NCBI GenBank assembly: GCA_046594215.1 | Contig: JBKJPX010000048.1 | Location: 1-64,000 of the forward strand | Reading direction: 5' to 3' | Source of the DNA: Panacagrimonas sp046594215 | GTDB lineage: Bacteria > Pseudomonadota > Gammaproteobacteria > Nevskiales > Nevskiaceae | Length of the DNA stretch: 64,000 nt | In this document: positions 58,204-64,000 of the stretch, one piece after another | Layout: every line of letters begins with the position of its first letter | Position numbering within the stretch: the stretch's first letter is position 1 | Position numbers and translations under genes: made by a program | The notes under the pieces: generated by a model | Seen by the model: the letters and a program-made list of their open reading frames with translations, nothing else | Databases searched by the model: none | What the model was told of the DNA's origin: nothing

Positions 58204-58428
58204 ATGACCATTCGTAATGCCGCACTGCTCGCCGTCCTGAGTCTTGGGCTGGCCGTTTCCGCCTGCAAGAAGAACCACGAGAGCACGACAGAGAACATGA
58301 AGGACGCCATCGGCGACGCCACCAACTCGCGCGACCACGAGAAGCTCAAGGACGCGGGCGAAGACATGAAAGACGCGGCTCACGACGCCGCCGACGGCGT
58401 CAAGGACGCGGTGAAGGGCGACAACTAA
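58204..58428 (+). CDS. Small Lys/Asp/Ala-rich lipoprotein
   Basis: A 74-residue protein behind AAGGAGAG: signal with lipobox VSAC (NAALLAVLSLGLAVSAC), then a highly charged amphipathic helix with repeating DAxxDMKDAAHDAADGVKDAV units, like LEA-type or YtxH-like stress peptides and small entericidin-type lipoproteins. It is divergent from serA. Function unknown; probably envelope stress related. Confidence 0.72.
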   Translation: MTIRNAALLAVLSLGLAVSACKKNHESTTENMKDAIGDATNSRDHEKLKDAGEDMKDAAHDAADGVKDAVKGDN

Positions 58429-58473
58429 GCAGGTCGAGGCAGCGTCGGGGCGATCAGGTCCCGGCGCATCATG

Positions 58474-58503
58474 GAACCGCCGGCCCTTCGTGGCCGGCGG
58501 TTC
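58474..58503. terminator. Hairpin between convergent genes
   Basis: GAACCGCCGGCC (58474-58485) and GGCCGGCGGTTC (58492-58503) form a 12-bp stem with a CTTCGT loop between the small lipoprotein gene and the convergent mutS end. There is no T tract; it may act in both directions. Confidence 0.55.
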
Positions 58504-58524
58504 TGCGTAGGGGGCCCTGGACGC

Positions 58525-61074
58525 TCAGCGCTCGCGCTTGAGCCTGTAAAGCCAGTCCAAGGCATCGCGTGGCGTCATCGCGTCGGGGTCGAGCGCGTCG
58601 AGAAGCTTGAGCGCCGGTGACGGCGGCGCCTCGAATAACGACATCTGCGGCCTGGATTCGACGGCCTGCGCGGGCGCCGGCTGCGGTGTTCGCTCCAGTT
58701 CCGCAAGGTAGGTCCGCGCCGCGGCCACTACCGACGCAGGCACGCCCGCCAGCGCCGCGACCTGCAGTCCGTAGCTTCGGTTCGCCGGTCCTTCCTTCAC
58801 CGTGTGCAGGAACACCAGCCGCTCGCCGTACTCCGCGGCATCCAGGTGGATGTTCGCCACGCCCGGAACGCCATCGGCCAGTCGCGTGAGCTCGAAATAG
58901 TGAGTGGCAAACAATGTCAGCGCACGCGTCTGGCGCGCGAGGTGTTCGGCGCAGGCACGTGCCAGCGACAGTCCGTCATAGGTCGAGGTGCCGCGACCGA
59001 TCTCATCCATGAGCACCAGCGACGCAGCGGTGGCGTTGTGCAGGATGTTCGCGGTCTCGGTCATCTCGACCATGAACGTCGATTGCCCGGAGGCGAGATC
59101 GTCACGCGAACCGATGCGGGTGAAGATGCGATCGACCGGGCCGATGCGTGCGAGATCCGCGGGCACGAAGCTGCCGGCATGCGCCATCAGCACGATCAGC
59201 GCGACCTGTCGCATGAACGTGGACTTGCCGCCCATGTTCGGCCCGGTGATGACGAGCAGGCGACGATCAGCGTCGAGCTGCAGATCGTTGGGCACGAAGG
59301 GCGCCTCGGACTGGCGCTCGACCACGAGGTGACGACCCGCGCGGATGTCGATACCGACCGCGCCATCGAGCTGTGGACGCGAGAGGTTCAGTCGCTTCGC
59401 GGCGTCCGCGAGGTTGGCCAGCACGTCGATCTCGGCCAGGCCCTGCGCTGCCGACTGCAGCCCACCGAGCCGCACGAGCAGGCAATCGAGGAGGTTCTCG
59501 TACAGCTGCTTCTCGCGCGCCAGCGCCCGGTCCTTGGCTGACAGGACCTGGTCCTCGAAGCCCTTGAGCTCCTCGGTGATGTAGCGCTCGTAGTTGGTCA
59601 GCGTCTGCCGGCGCGTGTACTCGGCAGGCACCTTGGCTGCGTGGCTCTTGCCGATCTCGATGTAGAAACCGTGGACGCGGTTGTAGCCGACCTTCAGAGA
59701 CTCGATGCCGGACCGTGCGCGCTCGCGCGCCTCGAGTTCGAGCAGGAAGCCGTCGGCATGGGTCGAGAGCCCCCGCAGCTCATCTAGCGTGGTGTCGTAG
59801 CCCTCGCGGAACACGCCGCCGTCGCGCACCGTCAACGGCGGGCTGTCGGACAGGGCGCCGGCGAGCAGGCCCGCCAGTTCGTCGTGCTGGCCCAGGCGAT
59901 CGTGAAGCTGGGCGATGCGGGCGCCGTCGATCTGCGCAAGGCGCGCGCGCAGCCCGGGAAGCGCGGCGAGGGTGTCGCGCAAACCCGTGAGATCGCGCGG
60001 TCGCGCGCTGCGCAGCGCGACGCGCGCCAGAATGCGCTCGAGATCGGCGATGTTGCGCAGCGGCTGGCGCAGATCGTCGCTCGCGCCATCTAGCATCAGG
60101 GCGTCGATGGCGTCGTAGCGGGCGAGGAGTTCGGCGCGATCACGGATCGGCCGCAGCAGCGCGCGGGTCAGTGCGCGCGAACCCATCGGAGTGGCGCAGT
60201 CGTCGAGCACCGCGAGCAGCGTGTGCTCGGTTTCGCCCGCCAACGTCCGATCGATCTCGAGATTGCGCCGAGTGGCGGGATCCAGGATCAGGGTGTCCTC
60301 GGGCGCCTCGACGCGCAGGCCCGCGATGTGGGCGAGCTGGGTCTTCTGTGTTTCCTGCACGTACTGCAACAGCGCGCCCGCCGCACCGATCGCAGCCGTC
60401 AGGTCCTCGCATCCGAAGCCGCGCAGGTTCGGCGTGCCGAATTGGGTACACAGCAGGCGCTGCGCCGACGCGGGATCGAAATGCCAGGCCGGCCGCGACG
60501 TGGACGGCAGTTCCCCGACCGGCAGGCCCGCGTCCGCGGCCAGCAGCATCTCGCTGGGCGCCACGCGCGACAGTTCGGCGGCGAAGTCACGTGCCGAGCC
60601 GGTTTCGCTGACTGCGAAACGACCGGACGACAGTTCCAGCCAGGCCAGCCCGAAGCGATCACCGATCGCACAGGCTGCCGCCAGCACGCTCGCGCGACGC
60701 GGATCGAGCAGCACCTCGTCGGTCGCGGTGCCCGGCGTGACGATGCGCACGATCTCGCGGCGAACCGGGCCCTTGTCGACGCCGACTTCGCCGACCTGTT
60801 CGGCGATGGCCGCGGACTCGCCGAGTCGGATCAGCCGTGAGAGATAGGTGTCGAGCTGGTGGTAGGGCACGCCGGCCATCACCACGGGCGCGCCGCCCGA
60901 CTCGCCACGCCGGGTCAGCGTGATGTTGAGCAGGCGTGCGGCCTTGCGCGCGTCGTCGTGGAACACTTCGTAGAAGTCGCCCATGCGAAACAGCAACAAC
61001 AGTTCCGGCACCTGGGCCTTGAGCGCCAGGTACTGCTGCATCATCGGTGTGTGGGCGGCGGCGGTTGCCGACAT
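58525..61074 (-). CDS. mutS: DNA mismatch repair protein MutS
   Basis: An 849-residue mismatch sensor. The N-terminal mismatch-binding segment MMQQYLALKAQVPELLLLFRMGDFYEVFHDDA holds the Phe-x-Glu wedge (FYEVF). Connector, lever and clamp domains follow. The ATPase has GPNMGGKSTFMRQVALI (Walker A), LVLMDEIGRGTSTYDG (Walker B) and FATHYFELT. The C-terminal helix-turn-helix is intact (DALDWLYRLKRER). ATG at 61072-61074. Divergent from cysS. Confidence 0.97.
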   Translation of the reverse strand: MSATAAAHTPMMQQYLALKAQVPELLLLFRMGDFYEVFHDDARKAARLLNITLTRRGESGGAPVVMAGVPYHQLDTYLSRLIRLGESAAIAEQVGEVGVDKGPVRREIVRIVTPGTATDEVLLDPRRASVLAAACAIGDRFGLAWLELSSGRFAVSETGSARDFAAELSRVAPSEMLLAADAGLPVGELPSTSRPAWHFDPASAQRLLCTQFGTPNLRGFGCEDLTAAIGAAGALLQYVQETQKTQLAHIAGLRVEAPEDTLILDPATRRNLEIDRTLAGETEHTLLAVLDDCATPMGSRALTRALLRPIRDRAELLARYDAIDALMLDGASDDLRQPLRNIADLERILARVALRSARPRDLTGLRDTLAALPGLRARLAQIDGARIAQLHDRLGQHDELAGLLAGALSDSPPLTVRDGGVFREGYDTTLDELRGLSTHADGFLLELEARERARSGIESLKVGYNRVHGFYIEIGKSHAAKVPAEYTRRQTLTNYERYITEELKGFEDQVLSAKDRALAREKQLYENLLDCLLVRLGGLQSAAQGLAEIDVLANLADAAKRLNLSRPQLDGAVGIDIRAGRHLVVERQSEAPFVPNDLQLDADRRLLVITGPNMGGKSTFMRQVALIVLMAHAGSFVPADLARIGPVDRIFTRIGSRDDLASGQSTFMVEMTETANILHNATAASLVLMDEIGRGTSTYDGLSLARACAEHLARQTRALTLFATHYFELTRLADGVPGVANIHLDAAEYGERLVFLHTVKEGPANRSYGLQVAALAGVPASVVAAARTYLAELERTPQPAPAQAVESRPQMSLFEAPPSPALKLLDALDPDAMTPRDALDWLYRLKRER

Positions 61075-61206
61075 GCGGGCGTGGTAGTGGGGGCGTCGCG
61101 GGAGCGCGAATCTTAGCGGCAGGCCGCGGCATCGGGCGTGAGTCCGCGCTGCGAAGGAAGTGACAGGTCGGTATCCTTGCGCGGCTTCCTAGCCAGCCGA
61201 GCCCCG

Positions 61207-62586
<1,380 letters not shown>

Positions 62587-62635
62587 TCTGCTCCCGCTCC
62601 CCCGCGCACGAAGCCGCGCGGGGAGAGGGACGACA

Positions 62636-63145
62636 TCAGGCCCCGTACTGCGACGGCGTCTCGGGACCCGGCCCTGGTTGCCCCGGCCCTTCCTGCTCCT
62701 GGTCCGGGCTGAACACGGCATCGGCCATCCAGCAGCCGTGACATTCGGGCAGGTCCTGCTTCGACAGCACGAAGACGTAGCGATGCGGCTGATCATCGCT
62801 GCCGGCCACTTCCACCGGCACCATCGCCCGCTGGCCGTCGATCAGGGGCGCGCCAGCGCGGGCAGCACGGTAACCCAGCAGGTCCGGAAAACCTTCCTTG
62901 ATAACGGTGCGGAAGCTTTCCAGCGGGCCGGTCTTCTCGCGGTTGCCCGGCGACGAGAACTTGTACAGCTCGGCGATGCCCTGATCGTTGCCCTTCTTGA
63001 GCGCCGAGAGCATGGCCTCGACGACCTGCGGTGGGTCGAGGTTGGGCTGCGGGCCCCGTGCGGCGGCGTCCTGCGCGGGCGCCGACCCTGTCGCCAGAAC
63101 CATGGCCAGACCGCTGAACAGCACAAGGAGGCGCGACCGGGTCAT
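62636..63145 (-). CDS. DUF4864 secreted protein
   Basis: A 169-residue protein with a signal peptide (RLLVLFSGLAMVLATGSAPAQ) and the DUF4864 core: PPQVVEAMLSALKKGNDQGIAELYKFSSPGNREKTGPLESFRTVI. The C-terminal part has CHGCW and a Gly/Pro/Gln-rich tail. The ATG at 63143-63145 begins the signal; longer in-frame starts exist. It is convergent with cysS; function unknown. Confidence 0.8.
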   Translation of the reverse strand: MTRSRLLVLFSGLAMVLATGSAPAQDAAARGPQPNLDPPQVVEAMLSALKKGNDQGIAELYKFSSPGNREKTGPLESFRTVIKEGFPDLLGYRAARAGAPLIDGQRAMVPVEVAGSDDQPHRYVFVLSKQDLPECHGCWMADAVFSPDQEQEGPGQPGPGPETPSQYGA

Positions 63146-63261
63146 CGTGAATTCTCGAAAGGGAGTCTGGATGTCATACGCATTCATCGCGAGTCTGGTT
63201 GCAGGCGCAGTACCATACGGGCACCGCTGCACCTTACGCTGGTCTCTTCAGGACTTCATCC

Positions 63262-64000
63262 ATGCGCCATCTCGCCGTCCTCGCCTTCACGGCACTGCTC
63301 GCGGCCTGCGCCACGTCGCCGCTCGGCCGCAGCCAGTTCATCCTGATTTCCGATGACTCGATCAATGCGGAGGGCGTGACTTCTTTCCAGCAGATGCAGA
63401 AGGAACTGCCGCAGACGAAGAACGCTCGCACGACGCAGTACGTGCGCTGCGTGGCCGACAGCGTCACGCGCCAGGTCCCGACCCTGCGCGAGAAGGGCCA
63501 GCTGGCCGTCCCCGAGGCCTGGGAAGTCAGCGTGTTCGAGAGCGATGACGTGAACGCCTTCGCGCTGCCGGGCGGCAAGATCGGCGTGTTCACCGGCCTG
63601 CTCAAGATCGCCAGCACGCAGGATCAGCTCGCGGCGGTGATCGGGCACGAGGTGTCGCACGTGCTGGCACGCCACTCGGCAGAGCGCGCCTCAGCCAACA
63701 TCCCGGCACAGATCGGCGGCGCGTTCGCGTCAGCGTACGGCGTGGGCCAGCTTTACAGCATGGGCGTGGGCGCGCTGTTCCTTCTGCCGTACTCGCGCAG
63801 CCACGAATCTGAGGCGGACCTGCTCGGCCTGGACCTCATGGCCTCCGCGGGCTTCGATCCCCGCCAGGCCGTGGTGCTGTGGCAGAACATGGCGAAGTCG
63901 GGCGGTCAGAAGCCGCCGGAGATCCTGTCCACGCATCCGTCCGACGAGACGCGAATGGAAGATCTCAACAAGCGCATGAAGACCGCGCTCGATCTCTACG
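63262..64000 (+). CDS. M48-family periplasmic metalloprotease lipoprotein (cut by right edge)
   Basis: 246 codons are visible and the frame is open at the window end. Lipoprotein signal RHLAVLAFTALLAAC (lipobox LAAC), then the M48 catalytic domain: zinc motif HEVSH (H129, E130, H133) in AAVIGHEVSHVLARHSAERAS and third ligand E184 in SRSHESEADLLGLDLM. FALPGGKIGVFTGLL is also typical. It resembles LoiP/BepA-class proteases of envelope quality control. The C-terminus, and any TPR domain, lies outside. Confidence 0.92.
   Translation, partial: MRHLAVLAFTALLAACATSPLGRSQFILISDDSINAEGVTSFQQMQKELPQTKNARTTQYVRCVADSVTRQVPTLREKGQLAVPEAWEVSVFESDDVNAFALPGGKIGVFTGLLKIASTQDQLAAVIGHEVSHVLARHSAERASANIPAQIGGAFASAYGVGQLYSMGVGALFLLPYSRSHESEADLLGLDLMASAGFDPRQAVVLWQNMAKSGGQKPPEILSTHPSDETRMEDLNKRMKTALDLY

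Overview
The window is GC-rich, densely packed chromosomal DNA from a gammaproteobacterium. The best clues are the core gene orders purN-purM | DUF2066-perM-hda, wrbA next to a DUF2069 gene, and proS next to a small lytic transglycosylase, plus ilvG-ilvE behind a leader-peptide attenuator. The heavy load of lipid and alicyclic catabolism suggests the Steroidobacter/Nevskia/Xanthomonas side of the class; that placement is inference. I see no rRNA, tRNA, CRISPR array, insertion sequence or prophage. No gap between genes exceeds about 340 bp, and the largest one (1195-1534) holds the ilv leader and attenuator.

Layout. 1-1194: end of a capsule-type glycan locus (KpsC-like Kdo transferase and the first codons of a glycosyltransferase). 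1352-4283: ilv operon with a readable attenuation system, an acetolactate synthase large subunit without its small subunit, a 15-codon coupled mini-ORF, and ilvE. 4502-12071: assorted genes (possible Imm71/72-type immunity protein, amidase, acyl-CoA synthetase with a PHA-synthase-like hydrolase, HPP membrane protein, FrnE-like oxidoreductase, isochorismatase-fold protein lacking the usual Cys).

12130-28639 is the most interesting region: a GntR regulator and about 15 catabolic genes. They encode three alpha/beta hydrolases with an Asp nucleophile (epoxide hydrolase/dehalogenase type), an SDR-fold protein with the halohydrin-dehalogenase signature, two PQQ-dependent alcohol dehydrogenases with the Asp-x-Asp lanthanide signature, a cytochrome c, a Tat-exported Rieske protein, an AldA-type aldehyde dehydrogenase, a mandelate-racemase homologue whose catalytic Lys166 is Arg, a lactate-monooxygenase-like flavoenzyme, a ketopantoate-reductase-like protein and two 6-oxocamphor-hydrolase-like (retro-Claisenase) paralogues. 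Read together they outline a route epoxide or halohydrin -> vicinal diol -> 2-hydroxyaldehyde -> 2-hydroxyacid -> oxidised or decarboxylated product, with C-C cleavage of a cyclic beta-diketone as a second arm. The route and its substrate are inference. CATC/GATG-type palindromes lie at three promoter regions of the cluster and may be the operators of the GntR protein.

28836-34844: a fatty-acid beta-oxidation block (FadJ-like fusion, hydrolase, thiolase) with a divergent TetR regulator. 34849-43067: membrane and accessory genes (K+ channel-like protein, LysE exporter, acetyltransferase, tandem GST-N protein, large lipoprotein, YcgL, a voltage-sensor-like protein with no visible pore, small lipoprotein, NUDIX-metallo-beta-lactamase fusion). 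43106-64000: mostly housekeeping (purN, purM, perM, hda, wrbA, lysM and lytic transglycosylase genes, proS, dinB, BON and CsbD stress proteins, thioesterase, serA, mutS, cysS, DUF4864) ending in an M48 metalloprotease cut by the right edge.
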